Notes under the pieces: generated by a model | Seen by the model: only the letters and a program-made list of their open reading frames with translations | What the model was told of the DNA's origin: nothing | The model's database searches: none | Shown: piece by piece, positions 1-12,218 of the stretch | Layout: each line of letters begins with the position of its first letter | Position numbering within the stretch: the first letter of the stretch is position 1 | NCBI GenBank assembly: GCA_029448655.1 | Contig: JACCLO010000003.1 | Location: 1,984,001-2,048,000, forward strand | From: Wolfiporia cocos | Lineage: Eukaryota; Basidiomycota; Agaricomycetes; Polyporales; Phaeolaceae | Length of the DNA: 64,000 nucleotides | Direction of reading: 5' to 3' | Made by a program: the position numbers and the translations under genes

Positions 1-79
1 TGACAGGCCGACCAAGGGTGTTGAGACAGCGTTACAAGAGAATTTAGGGAAGGGAGGGACAAGGGGTCAGCGCGCGGTG

Positions 80-2287
80 TTAGTGTCCGTTGAGGACGAC
101 GGGCGGCTGCCCGTTTTGCGACGCGGCGTGCTCTGCGCCGGCTTTGAAGAACGGCTCGAAGATCGCGTGGGGCTTCTTGAAGTCGTTGTGGACAACGTTG
201 ACGAGGTAATACGTCTCCATGATGTCAGTAATGAGCCTGCCAGTGGTTGAGCCGGACTCGTGATACTTGCTCCATTGGCGACCGAGCTCGTACGCCTCGT
301 CCTGATTGCACATTTTCCTTAATACGCCATATTGGATTTCGAACAATGGTACAGACCTTCCAAGCCATGAAGCTGATCGCCTCCACAATTGTGGGCTGAA
401 TAATCTCTTTGTTCGGGAAAACGCCCCATGTGACCGCGTTGGGACCGTCAGAGTGCGTGTTCGTTCGCAGGTCGCCGCGCTTATTGATCACATAGTAAGT
501 GATGTTTGCATCGCGCTCGATATGGGGCAGGAGCTTGTCGAGCAGCTCTGGCGAGACGAAGAACTCAAGGTATGCCTACACCCGGCGAGCGTTAGTTGAT
601 TATGCAAAACGCATACACGTAACTTGTGCATACCTTCTGATAGACATAGCCATTCGGCGGCCCCCACCCATGGATCCGATCGTCACTCCGCGCACCATCG
701 ACAGCAGGCTGCGAATTGATCGTCAAGAAGCCTATGTCGTTCAACTTCGCTAGTTGAGTGGCGATGACTGACGTCTCGGACGACGGCGCCGAGTCCGACC
801 ATGGCAGCGCGGGGAGTTCGCCCAAACAGAACTTGGCAAATAGCTTGCCGATCTCTGCCACCGATGTTGGGTGGCCCCACAGCTGCAGAGCTTCCTCTTT
901 CTAGGATAAATTGAACAGTCGAGATGTGAGCTATCCAACAACAGCGAGCGGGTATACTGGACATACCGTCTGCTTGATCCAGATACCATAGCCGTCGAGC
1001 TCACCGTACGCGGGGCTGCGCGCGTCACCGAATCGACCGTTGGGGTACTCGTCCCAGTTCTCTGTGCGCGAGAGGTAGGACTTAGTGCGATTTGCCCAGA
1101 AGATGGGGCGGATTGTCTCCGTGCGCCGGTTAGGAGTAAGAGACTGCGCGAATGTCATCATGTACTATCATGCAATCAGAGGGATTGACGACAACAAACC
1201 TGTCTCCAAGGAAGCGGCTTAATAGTCTGAATGCGCGGGACGAGATTTAGCTCTTCCAGCAGCATGCGTGTGGCCTTCTCCAGGTTCATGGTATAGAAAT
1301 GCAGTCCGCGGATGCCAATGGGGTCCTGGAGGATGCGGCGGCACATCTCTGCGACTAGCTTTGTGCCGATCTCGCGCACCTTCTCATCATTGTTCTTGTG
1401 AGGCTCGAGCGCGTCCCTGAACGACTGTGGGATCTTCGTCTTTGCGAGGGTCGTCGCCTTTTGGAACCCGTTCCACGTCTGAATCGGCGCAATCCCAGGC
1501 ACGATGGGCACTGTGATTCCCGCAGCACGAACGGCATGTACCCATCTGATGAAGATCTCGACATCGTAGAACATTTGTGTGAAGATGAAGTTTGCGCCGG
1601 CGTCGATCTTCTCCTTGAGGTACTGGAGCTCGAGCGCGAACTCCTCAGGTGGGAGAAGCTCATGCTGTGGGAACCCTGCCACGGCAATGTCGAAATAGTC
1701 GCCGTAGAGAGAGCGGATGTGCTGCACGAGATCGATGCCGTGAATAAAGCCACCTTCGACAGCTTCCCACTCGTCCTTGCCCATCGGTGGGTCCCCACGG
1801 AGGGCGAGGACGTTGCGGCAGCCATGCTGCTTCGCCTCCTACGACGGCGCATCCGGTTATATTTGAACGCTGCGACATCATACCGGGATCCACTTACCCT
1901 TAGCGCAATGTCCACCTTCTCCTTCGGCATGTTAGTGCATGTTAGATGCATACAAGTTTCAATGCCTATCAGCTTTTGACACGTCTTGACCATCTCAGAG
2001 GTGAGGTCGGACGTGCGCCCGCCCGCATTCCTATCGTCGTATGAGCGTGGGGGGCTCTACGGGCGGTGGGACACTCACCATGTAATGTCTATGAATTCGG
2101 GTCCAAGCGCACGCATGCGCTCAATACGGTCGAGGAGGTTTTGCAGACCCTACGTGATTTCAGGATTGTACAATAATACCACAGAACGTGCGCTACGTAC
2201 CTGCGCCGTACGAGGGGGAAAGTATTCGAAGGACCACCATACTCGATCCTCCTTGTCCGCCTGTGCGATCTTCTGGCTAATCTTCAT
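80..2287 (-). CDS. MET13: Methylenetetrahydrofolate reductase, 8 exons
   Basis: The enzyme reduces 5,10-methylene-THF to 5-methyl-THF with NAD(P)H and FAD, feeding methionine synthase in the cytosol. I can join eight exons on the minus strand with seven short GT...AG introns, giving about 607 residues, the usual length for a fungal two-domain MTHFR. The N-terminal barrel shows SFEYFPPRT, DITWNAGGRTSDLT and LALRGDPP, the classic family motifs; the C-terminal regulatory domain shows RPIFWANR, GRFGDARSPA and NGYVYQK. The start at 2287 is the first ATG in the exon carrying the FEYFPP motif. The stop lies at 80, so the gene is complete. It is divergent from the PUS1 gene. Fungi often have two paralogues (yeast MET12 and MET13) and I cannot tell which this is from sequence alone, so the symbol is provisional while the family call is secure. 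Confidence 0.93.
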
Positions 2288-2947
2288 GCTTATTATAGCG
2301 ACGCGTAGTCGTGAGTATGGAGAGGGGAACGATTATAAGTTAACGTCTAGGTGGTATCGGTAGCATGCAAGAAGATGGAAGGCGGAGGTAGGAGTCAGAA
2401 CAGGCTGGGGAAAGAATACTGGGGAAGGCATGCTGCGACAAATTCAGGCTTTCACACGTTTCGTCTAACTTCCATGCTCATTGTATCATACGACTAGATG
2501 TTGCTCCTGGCCGACGAGTCTGGTTGTTCTGCTACTCTAAGTGCACTGTGCCACTGGCGGAGCATTGCCTGTACTGCACATGGTCTGGCGGAGATCACTC
2601 AAACTCGATTCGGACCATCCTCCGAGCACCTCATGTTGGTAGCGTCTTCGATAATCCACGACTCAAGTACCCACGGGCTTAACCTCAGGCAATGAGAGGA
2701 TCACTTGGCAAGGTGTGTATTCTCGACAATGGCAATTCCCCCAAATGCAAAAGGGATCCAGGCTTCAGCTTTAGCGGCTCTGTGGCAACGGGCCATGCTG
2801 GTGTAATAACTTTTCAGCGTGCAAATAATATTGTGCCAAGAAGCATTAAGTGAATCTATTGCTGGAGTGTTGACCCAGCAGAGCTACAGTACAGTTTCCA
2901 TAGTGATTGGCATGGATATACTATTTAATAAGGACAATCGCTTGTGC
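2288..2947. promoter_or_regulatory. Divergent intergenic region, MTHFR and PUS1
   Basis: About 660 bases between two divergently transcribed genes must hold both promoters. I see no clear TATA box and no convincing additional ORF; a 65-codon frame at 2498 to 2695 has no recognisable content. Confidence 0.5.
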
Positions 2948-5262
2948 ATGACGACTTCCATCGGCTTGTTTCGTGGTTTTGCACGCTACTTGCGGTCACC
3001 CGCCTCTCGCCAACCGTTCCAGATACACAAATCTACTGCTAGATCTTTGAAACATATTCTCATGGATGCTAAGCAGGCTGCCACCACTGAGGTGCCATCA
3101 AAAAGGCCTCGCGAAAATAGTCAGCGGCTAGAGGAGAAAGATGGCTCTCCTGCCACCAAGCGTGCCAAAGTAGAGCCCGAAACGGGCGCAGCAGCACCAG
3201 ACCAATCTACACGTAAGGAAGGGCAGGAAGAGACCAAGGAGGATGCCTCGGCAGAGCAGAAGCCAGGACTGTCGAAGGGAGGCAAAGGGCGACAGCCCCA
3301 GGGCAAGAAAAAAGAAAAAGGCAGGGATCGTCGGCGAGGCACGCGAGGCGACGCAGAGGCGTCGAAGGACGGTGAAGACTCCAAGGTCCCTCGGCTGCCG
3401 AAGAGGCAGTGTGCGCTGCTCATCGGGTTCTGCGGGGCAGGCTACAATGGGATGCAGATGTACGTATCCGCGAGCAGACGAGCATGCTGAACCCCCCTCA
3501 GCTGGCCCCGCAGCATGCTCATAGAGTGATAGCCAACCAGATCCGAAGCTGCGCACGATTGAGGGTATGTTGTTCAACGCGCTTGTAGAGGTGGGCGCGG
3601 TGTCAAAGGACAATGCGGACGATCCGGTCAAGGTGCGTCTGGGATGGTGTTGTCGGAAACTATACATTCATAACAAGTACGGATGCTGTCAGGTCGGCCT
3701 CGGACGTGCTGCCCGCACTGATGCCGGTGTACATGCAGCTGGCAACGTTGTCTCGATGAAACTCATTACAGCCGTTCCTGGTGTTGCTGACTTAGTGGCG
3801 CGGATCAACGAGGTATTGCCTCCTGAAATCCGTCTCTGGAGCATTGTACGTTTGGATATTCATGACCACCCTTGATGTATTCTGACCGCCAGAGAACGTA
3901 GCTTCGTGCGCAAAACGCGTTCAATGCGAGAACGTAAGATTCACGACGCTCACATCTCGACATTTTAACAACCTCCGCCACACAGTACATGCGACAGCCG
4001 CAAATACACGTACTTCTTCCCCTCATACCTTATGATCCCACCGAAGCCCGGCAGCGGGCTGCATGGCAACTTGAGGCAGAACGATTCCGACGTTCCTCCG
4101 CATGCATTTTGGGCCAGCTTGAGCGGGAACGAGGGCGAGAGCATCGAGACGTCGCACGAAGAGGACCTCCGGCGTAAACGTACATATCGGATGCCCGCAG
4201 AGCAGGTCGAGGCATTGCGTGCCGCTGCGCGCAAGTTCGAGGGAAGCCATAACTTCCACAACTTCACCGTCGGTCGCGACTTCCGTGACCGCAGTTGCGT
4301 GAGACATATGATCAGTATCAAGGTTTGTGTCTAAATGAACGCACGGAGGTGAGTCGGACAATGACGCCGTATTGTGCGTGCAGATCGCGGATCCTGTCGT
4401 GTACGGAGACACTGAGTGGGTCAATGTCCTGTTCCACGGACAGAGCTTCATGCTGCACCAGGTAAGACAGCTTGAAATTATGAACGACCATGGTCTAAGC
4501 GGTTGTCATTTCTCTTTTAGATTGTGGGTACCGTGCCACTCCCCAGCTATTTTGCTCATGTTAGGAACGTGGTCCGCAGCGCAAAATGATGTCGGCACTT
4601 GTCCTCGCGTGCCGGACAGGCTCACCGCCCGAAATTATCGAAGAGGTGCCGTTCTTCCCTACCGATAATTCACTGTACGCAGCACATTGACCCTCTTCCC
4701 CCGCGGGCGCAGATATACGGCCCAAGAATGATCTTCGTGCCCAAGATGCCTGCGCTCGGCCTCCTGCTCGAGTACCCCATTTTTGACACGTACACGCGCA
4801 AGGTCTCGAGCGTAAATGAGAAACTGCAGCCGTCCGATTCTGAATACCGACCCCCGATCGACTTTGAGTTGCACCGTGAGGCGATCGACGAGTTCAAACA
4901 GCAGCATATCTATACCAGAATGCGAGCAATCGAGGGACAAGAGGGAGTGTGAGCACGATTCCACTGTGGTTGTGGTCGAGGTCTGATTCGCGCTGTGTAG
5001 ATTTGATGCCTGGATTCGCTCGATCGACTCGTATTCAGGGAACGATCTACTCTACCTAAACTCGAAGGGCATCATCCCTGCAGCGGCGGTCATCAAAAAG
5101 GGAGAGCGCAGGCCCAATCCTTTTAGGGAGAAGAGACGCTTTGATGCAACGTCATTCACGGCTGATGGCGGCGCAGAATCCAAGCCAGTGGCAGAAGACG
5201 AAGAAGACGAAGAGGGCGGGGAGCAATTGGACCGGGCGAAGTTGAACGATATGGAAGGATGA
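2948..5262 (+). CDS. PUS1: tRNA pseudouridine synthase, PUS1/TruA family, 10 exons
   Basis: The protein isomerises uridine to pseudouridine in tRNA and some other RNAs. The joined exons read [18 protein letters not shown], then [12 protein letters not shown] with the catalytic Asp codon at 3720 to 3722, then [20 protein letters not shown], then [14 protein letters not shown], all hallmarks of eukaryotic Pus1. A basic, disordered N-terminal stretch (Lys/Glu rich, about residues 40 to 145) precedes the fold, and an acidic EDEEDEEGG tail ends it at 5262. Two in-frame starts are possible: 3062 (MDAKQ) for a nuclear form and 2948, which adds 38 residues rich in Arg and Ser that look like a mitochondrial presequence. 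Nine introns are needed; introns 6 and 7 flank a predicted exon of only three bases (4521 to 4523). The gene is complete and convergent with the next one. Confidence 0.92.
4521..4523 (+). other. Predicted 3-base micro-exon (ATT, Ile) of PUS1
   Basis: The upstream exon ends at 4461 with FMLHQ and the downstream exon starts at 4580 with RKMMSAL. The family has an almost invariant Ile between Gln and Arg. Exactly ATT sits at 4521 after TTTTAG and before GTGGGT, so two introns of 59 bases (4462 to 4520) and 56 bases (4524 to 4579) restore HQIRKMM in frame. Both sizes match the other introns of the gene. A single long intron would also keep frame but would lose the Ile. Confidence 0.6.
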
Positions 5263-5931
5263 TCAGATGTGCTTCTACTCGTTCTAGAGTCCACTGCAAG
5301 GAGGCTACTGTGTAAATGCTTATCCACAGGTAGGCGTAGCAATTGCGATAGATATAGCCCTCACTCCGGAATGAGACGGTCCAATTCGCGAATGAGTATC
5401 CTTTGATCTATCTGCAGGGTAGATCGGGAAATCGTCGCTCAATAACATCGATGGTACTGTAGTATACACAAAGATGGTAGCAACCGTTCATAGATGAGTT
5501 GTCTCATCATCCACAAATAACATGCTTCGTCGTGAAACAGGCGTCGATTATTACAAATGTTCAGAGCTCGTCCGCAAAGCGCTGGTCGCTGCAAATTCAC
5601 TTAATCGATAATTGTTTGCGCGAGAATACAACACTTCAAATGCATTTCTGAACGCGACGATGCTAGTTACAGCGAGATCCTACACGTCCGCTACCGGCAG
5701 GAGGTATGATACAAGTCTGGGATACAACGAAGGTGCGAAGGTAGTTCTGGCTACAAACGAATGTCATAGGCATACAGGATGATTGAGGGCCGCGGCTGCT
5801 GAAGTGATTCTACTATCTCTTTGAATGCGAAATCAGGCCCCACACAAGCGGCAGAATCTATGCGCCGTGGCACCGCTCTGTCGTATCTGCGCCTTCGAAA
5901 CCTTCTGCATTTGCTTGACAGCCTTACCGTA
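5263..5931. other. Intergenic region between convergent genes
   Basis: This 670-base stretch lies between the stop of PUS1 and the stop of the minus-strand unknown gene. It should carry both 3' UTRs. I see no ORF, RNA gene or repeat in it. Confidence 0.6.
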
Positions 5932-8900
5932 TCATCCTTCAAATGCTACTTCTGCGATTGCGGCGTGTGCCTGTCGCATCTCCAGAAGCAAATCACCATG
6001 AGCGTTCGTAGTCGGGTTTGCGAAGTGAGCGCTGCCTATGTTCGGGAAGCAGAATTTCCATCCGCCTTCAAAGTTTTGCAGCTCGTCTAGAACATCGTCG
6101 AGCTCTAGCGTAGGAGGGAGCTGTGACATGAGGGCAGACTGGGGATCAGGCAGCTTGATCAAGGCGAGGTCACCCTCATTCTCGGTCTTGACGAACGAAA
6201 GGGATGGAACCCCGGATACGCTGACCTTCAGGCCTTCTTCAGACGACGCCAACAAGAATGCTATGTCCCACTTGGCCGAAGATTCAACGCTTGAGCACAA
6301 TCTCAGTGTAAATTGAGACCATAAGGCAATTGTCAATAAATACCTGCTTCCTGATACTTCTGACCGGTACGAAGCTTGCAGAGCAATTTGTCCCCAGAAT
6401 TTAATGGTCACAGTACCGCTGCCATCATTAGTGGGTAGCTCCACGTAGTGGCAAGTTCGGCCTGTAAAGGTTGGCCGATCGATGAGCACCGATAACCAGT
6501 CACAAAGGGAAGCAACCTACTCGATACAGCGAATGCACCGTCGAGAATACCGCACGTCTCCGCTTCATAGGTGAAAGTGACGCGGTGGTCCCATTTGTAT
6601 ACCCAAGTACCATCTTCCGCTTGCTTCTCCAATCGCCACTGGCATGGCCGATTCTTCTTCCGCTTGTCCTGAGCCCATGTGGTAACCTCCAGCGTCCATG
6701 TTCCATCGTCCTCAACGGGCGAGAAGAGAGGAATCACCGTGAACGCAGCACTAACGCGCGCTAAGCGGGAAAGTATTGCGTGCTCAAGGAACACCTCGCG
6801 TGAGATGCTCACGGTACCGTACGACGCGTCCTTCCTCTCGCGAGCGACCCATCCTGCCGAGTATTCCAGAGACGTAGCGGGGAGCGCTCGGAAGAGGCAC
6901 ATGCCCAGGATCATGATAACGGGTTCCGCACCGCCCGAGACCTTCAAGCAATTGGATCGATCAACGTTGACCTCAGAGTACACGTATAGAGCGGCGTCTG
7001 TCAGTGCGAATGAGGAGGGTAAGGTGTCGGTGGATGTCCACACAGGGACAGTATGAATGATTGTCAAACCCCATTCGAGCAGGACTTGGAGGTACTCATC
7101 GCGCACGTAGTGCAGGATGGCTGCCACTCGTTCAAGCGGCCGGGCCTCACGTTGGCGCATTGTGTGGTCAAATCGCGACCACTCGTGAATGAACTGAGCA
7201 GCTGCACATCGCGCATCAGTACAGCTGTGCTCACAGTGTAATCGGACACATACTGGTAATGTCCAGGTAAACATGCCGCAGATCACAGTCATCGCGACCG
7301 CCAAATTGTCTGAATGCAGCGGATTCAGCAACCTCGGCCCACTCAGCAAGAAGCTCCATCTCAGAGTGGGACTTCATTCTCACGTCGACCTCGAATGCGA
7401 GTCGCCAATCCTCGAACGTACATTTCGCGCCCCTTCGATCTCGTTAGCATGAATAACATTGTAGGGTCCAGTGCTGCTTACTGATTTGAAGGTGAGCCAT
7501 TTTTCAACAGCTTAAAGAAGCCCTCCGCAAGATGGACCCAGATTATTGCTTTGCTGTCACTCAGAAGACGCACGGTAAGAGCCTTGAAAGTGGCCTGGAA
7601 GGATTCTTCGTATTGCCATTCCGCTAACGGAGTTGACCACACTTCGGTTGAGGCTGTTGAGGCTGTAATGGCCGACTCCCGTAGTTCTTCGAAATGAGCG
7701 TTCACGGAGGACTGAGAGATTGCTACGATCTGGTCGAAGCTGTGCATCTCAGTCTTCTTCGTTGACTCCTCCCATACCGCGATCGCGCTCCTTGCAGCAC
7801 CATTGGCGACATTAACCTGCTCGTCTTGGGTAACCTCCTCGGTGTCCTCTAGATCGATATGTTCTATCTCGCTGACATCGCTAGCAGTAACAACATCGCT
7901 GAGAATTTCTTCGCGAGTCTCGACACTCTTAGTCGCAGCGGACGCTTGGGAGTCGTAGAGGACAAGTCGCTTGTCCTCCGAGATGGTTTCTACGAAGTGG
8001 TCAGCAAACGTTTCGAGGACCTGTTCAACATGTTCTTTGTCTTCTTCCTCGACACCGTTGATGACACAAAGATCCTTGCAGATTTGTACATCTGACGGGA
8101 GCTTGTTCAACGCGATGGAGTTCAGATGTTGGTAGTCACTTACCGCTGAGATCAGCCTGTAGAATAGTAGAATCGGCATTTGGGCCCTGTTCGCAAACGA
8201 CCGAGGCGAGGATAGCCACTTCACAATTATTGTAGGTCTCGGTAGTGGTGCTTATAGAAATGTTAGCCACAAAAAGTAAGAAATATTCAGCGGCTCACCC
8301 TTCGCTGTCCTCCCTGACAACAGTTATCTCGTCAATGGTGATTTCTACAACAGCTTCCTCAGAGCAGACTCCTTTCACGGTCATAGCGCTCAATTTGGCA
8401 TCAAAATGAGTCGTGACCTCTTGCTCTATCGAAGTACCGCGGCAGACAGCCATCGAGGTGATTTCTTCAGTGGATTCTTGCTCCACGACCATGGCGTCTT
8501 TCATCCAGGAGGACCATATCTGCGCATTTATGTCTGTAACAGCGACATTGTGAATCTCCTCACACGTCGCAGTGGTGTTCCACGATGAGAAATCCACGGT
8601 GAGCCGGTAACGAGAGTCAGAGAAGTAGGGGATAGAGAAGAAGACATAGCAGCCAGCTTTTGTGAGGAATTCTAGATATTTGCGCATGTAGAATCCCAGT
8701 GCTCGCTTTCCTTCCTCGGACTCGGAGGGCATGGAGAGGATTCGAGACTCTGTACATTTTGATGAGAATGGAGATACCGGTAGAAGCACCGACATACCAG
8801 TCAGGTTCAGGAGCATCGCTTGTCCAATCTTGGATCCTGCAACCTCTACTTCCTTCAGGTCGTAGCTAACACGGAACGTGAACTCCGCATCTGTTACTAC

Positions 8901-9364
8901 CTCAAAGCGCTCACTACATTCATGATGTCAGCAGCCGAGACTCGCACTTCGCGATCTATGAAAAACCTGACCTTGACACGCTTACAAACTCGGAGGTTTT
9001 GGAATAGTCAAAATGATATTTTCCCTCTCTGATCTTCAACTTCAGCAAGACATCGTGGCCACAGATGAACTCGATCTCAGGCCTGTCGAATATGGCATGG
9101 AACATCGCCAGATACCCGCTCTGAGACTTGACCTCGCTGAATGCCTCGTAGACGAAATCAGCAAGGGCATGTGAGTAGCCTGGCGTAAGTACTCAGTATC
9201 AGACTAGCGTAGCGTGTTCTGCTCATCGACTTACGGAAGTGTTCCTCCGCCCTTGCAGAGTTGCCGTGGGTCTGGACACATTCGACTGCATTATCGTATA
9301 GAGCAGTCAACTGCGAGGTGATGTATCGCGCTGCTTGTGGGGCACAGTTTTCGCCTACACACAT
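5932..9364 (-). CDS. Multi-exon gene of unknown function, Agaricomycete-type protein
   Basis: I do not recognise a named family. Several open exons with GT...AG borders line up on the minus strand. The N-terminal part has GENCAPQAARYITSQL, then ALADFVYEAFSEVKSQ, then EIEFICGHDVLLKLKI. Middle exons (8295 to 8816 and 7478 to 8224) carry strongly acidic stretches, and the C-terminal exon ends in NFEGGWKFCFPN and AIAEVAFEG at 5932. No signal peptide, membrane segment or catalytic motif stands out. The N-terminal pattern resembles, from memory, a set of large uncharacterised proteins expanded in polypores. I start it at the ATG at 9364, because a TATA-like box lies about 140 bases upstream. Exon joints near 8820 to 9010 are not resolved, so a frameshift or a missed micro-exon there is possible. 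It could also be two adjacent genes. Confidence 0.55.
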
Positions 9365-9502
9365 TTTCAGTCAATACGACGTCTATAACGGCTGTGTATG
9401 TCAGAACCAGCGATTCACTGATCTATGATGAACCTACCGCAACAGCAGAATGCAGTTAGTAGTATCAACCCGAACCGTCTGCCATCGTCCCAGCACCAAC
9501 GG

Positions 9503-9510
9503 CTTTTATA
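9503..9510 (-). promoter_or_regulatory. TATA box upstream of the unknown gene
   Basis: On the minus strand the sequence reads TATAAAAG, about 140 bases before the ATG at 9364. Its distance and strand fit a core promoter for the multi-exon unknown gene. The call rests on the motif alone. Confidence 0.45.
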
Positions 9511-11168
9511 GGCAACAACCTTCAGAAGCTGCACCAATTTCCCGATATCCCAGCCCGTTACTACCTGAGCATGACATGCAGCGGTACCACCGCGACTGCG
9601 GTGACGGTATGTGATAGAGCTGGAAGATATTGCGAATGAATCGCAAGCATGGAATGATGATGGCTCGTGGTAAACATGAGGCATACCGGTTTCAGAAATC
9701 CGAAGTTTATGCTGAGGACTAAGTACCTGCTGATCACGCTCAACGAAGTCAGTAATGAACGTGGTATCGAGAAATTGAGGACTTCTGAATGATATCGTTC
9801 TATCAGTCCTTCCTCGATGTATCTGCTGGACGTATACCATATGTTCCTCAACGCATGCATTATCTGTTCCGTTCATACAATGCCAATCAGACTTCGCCAT
9901 ATAGTCATGCTTCAGTCAAAATGAGAGGAACAGGCGCATGATAGCAACGAACTGACGGATATTCAAAATATTCTGTCTAGACCTGAAGCAAATGGCGCAA
10001 GGAGCGATCTCCGCCTCCCCAGTCATGGAAGGTGCACATTGTATCAGATGCACATTGTATCAGATGCACGTATTTGATAATAGGAATCGAGACCGAGACC
10101 TGTGCTGCAGAGCACGTTTATTGAATACGACAACTCGTCGTCGAATGTCAGCCCTGGAAAGGTACGATATCAGAGAGAATGTCCGCGCCGGGAACATTGG
10201 TAGGAAGTATTACAGAGGACCTGATCCTCATTTTTCGGCACATGGTGATAAGGTAGGAGAAAGCTGGGCAACATGCAAATCATCCACTTGCAGCGGAAGT
10301 AGTTGAAACGTGTCAGGCTAGAACAAGGACCGCCGCCAGGAGAAGTTCTGCACAAAAGACAAGTATAGATGACGACTGGTGGCATTACACTTGTTGTGAG
10401 AGTCTCAATGGAGTATCAGGAAACGGCCATGAGCAAAGACGTCCCGATCGAGTGTTCCTCAGGCCGTCCATCGACTTGGCGCCTGAGCCGAGCTTTGAGA
10501 CGACGGAGTACCAGCTCGAAAAAGCCCGGAAGAGCTCGAAATATCGCTTCTGCTACCGGAAGTGAGGACGCCGAGTCTTCACGTCAGAACTACCTCCGTA
10601 TTCTCTCATGTACATTGATGTTACGCTCGTTCTGGTCATGCATTATGGTCAGAAAACGTGAATGAGTGATTGCACAGCGCAACGGGAGTAATGCCAGGTG
10701 CAATCGGTGTATCTCCAGCGAATAACACATGTGATTGAGCTGGTAACTATAGAAGTTCGAACAAAGAGTGAGTCCGTCAGTCTTGTCAGTGTCGTGCGTA
10801 TTCTCGGAATAATAGAACAACTATCTCATTGTGGCCGGGGGGTGGATGCTTTGAGCGATCGAAAGCAATAGCGAGTTTCAAGAGCAATGCACAGTAGGAT
10901 ACCTAACCTAAGGGAGGTTTTTGAGCGTAGAACCCAGTGATCGAGCTTAGGAATGAATTGGGAAACAGTCGCAAAGGTGAGTATCAAATGGTTTGGAGGA
11001 CGCCGTACTGTAGCGATTGGAGCAATGGCCGCGTCGGGGCCCAACGTGAGGGCGGAATAGCTTATATGCACAGCTACCTTGAGCCAGAGCAACGTAGTAG
11101 TGTTAAAGAAAATCCAAACGACGATATTGAGCGTTGAGCTCGAAACACGAAGTTAACGCGAGGCTGCC

Positions 11169-11190
11169 GATCGATGATCGATGATCGATT
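11169..11190. repeat. Short tandem repeat, 7-bp unit
   Basis: Three near-perfect copies of GATCGAT follow one another. The tract is also palindromic, because each ATCGAT is its own reverse complement. Confidence 0.7.
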
Positions 11191-11642
11191 AGGGCAGATC
11201 ATCGGAGTTGAACGTCTGGACTCCGACAATGATGCAATTCCGCCTCCATAATATCAAACACAGTCAAGATTGTTGGAAGTAGTGCTAATTATTACTCGGC
11301 TTTTTCCTGAGTGGAGTGATAATTATCGGAACGTGGTAGAGTGTGGCATCATTATCGCCCCCACAGCGCTAGTATCAGAGTATAGGCCAGGTTTCGTCAG
11401 TCAGCTGGAAGTACACTTCCTCTGGGACAGAGGTAGATGTATAGGCTGCTGCAAGATGGGAATTCTACACATTGACATGGCGTGAGAATATGCGTGGTAA
11501 CACGCTGAGCAGGATTCGTCGCCGCCGTTGTTGGTTGTGCTTTCGAAGCAGATCTCCTTACATTCGTAGCTGCAAGGAGAGGGTGGTATGCGTTGCAATG
11601 CTCATTCTCATGTCTATGTCTATGACGTTCACTGAGGATGAT

Positions 11643-11664
11643 GCGTGACGCGTGACGCGTGACG
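11643..11664. repeat. Short tandem repeat, 7-bp unit
   Basis: Three copies of GCGTGAC lie in a row in an otherwise unremarkable intergenic region. Confidence 0.7.
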
Positions 11665-12187
11665 TCCCACCGGCTCCACTCCAAAATTTTGGTGGTGGAG
11701 CTCAGAGAAACTGGCGCCACAGTGATAATTATCGTTAGCAAAATAATGCGTCGTTGCGTGCGACGAGCGCCATCGTAGCATGAGATGGCGATAACAAAGT
11801 ACATAGGGGTGCACCTGATCATAGTCCGGAGGGGTAAGAACTCCTCGCCTGTTTGAACAAAGCATACCTTTACTTGGTCCCTGTTCCCTTGAATCGTCGT
11901 GTTTTCAGCCTTTTGGCTGTGTCAATCCGGCTCAGCGTAGTGACTTTAAACAAAGATGCGTGAATGAGAGACATGAAATGGACGTGGAGAGAAAGTGCAA
12001 GACTGCTGTCTCTCGTTGATTCATCATGCGGAAATGTCTACTGCGCAGTATGTACCGATCAATGGTATTCGTTGGAGTCCCTATGAGACTTATGGTGGGC
12101 CAACGAGCAGTATCTCTCGGATAGTACTACATACTCCATAGCGAAAGCTATCTCAGCATGGGCGGATCATAATCGCGATCACGTGCG

Positions 12188-12218
12188 ACTGAACACCCAC
12201 CACGTAGTGGTGTTCAGT
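12188..12218. repeat. Inverted repeat with 10-bp arms
   Basis: ACTGAACACC at 12188 to 12197 is matched by GGTGTTCAGT at 12209 to 12218 with an 11-base loop. The loop itself contains CACCAC, which could pair with GTGGTG of the right arm, so two alternative hairpins are possible. No ORF overlaps it in a meaningful way. Confidence 0.65.
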
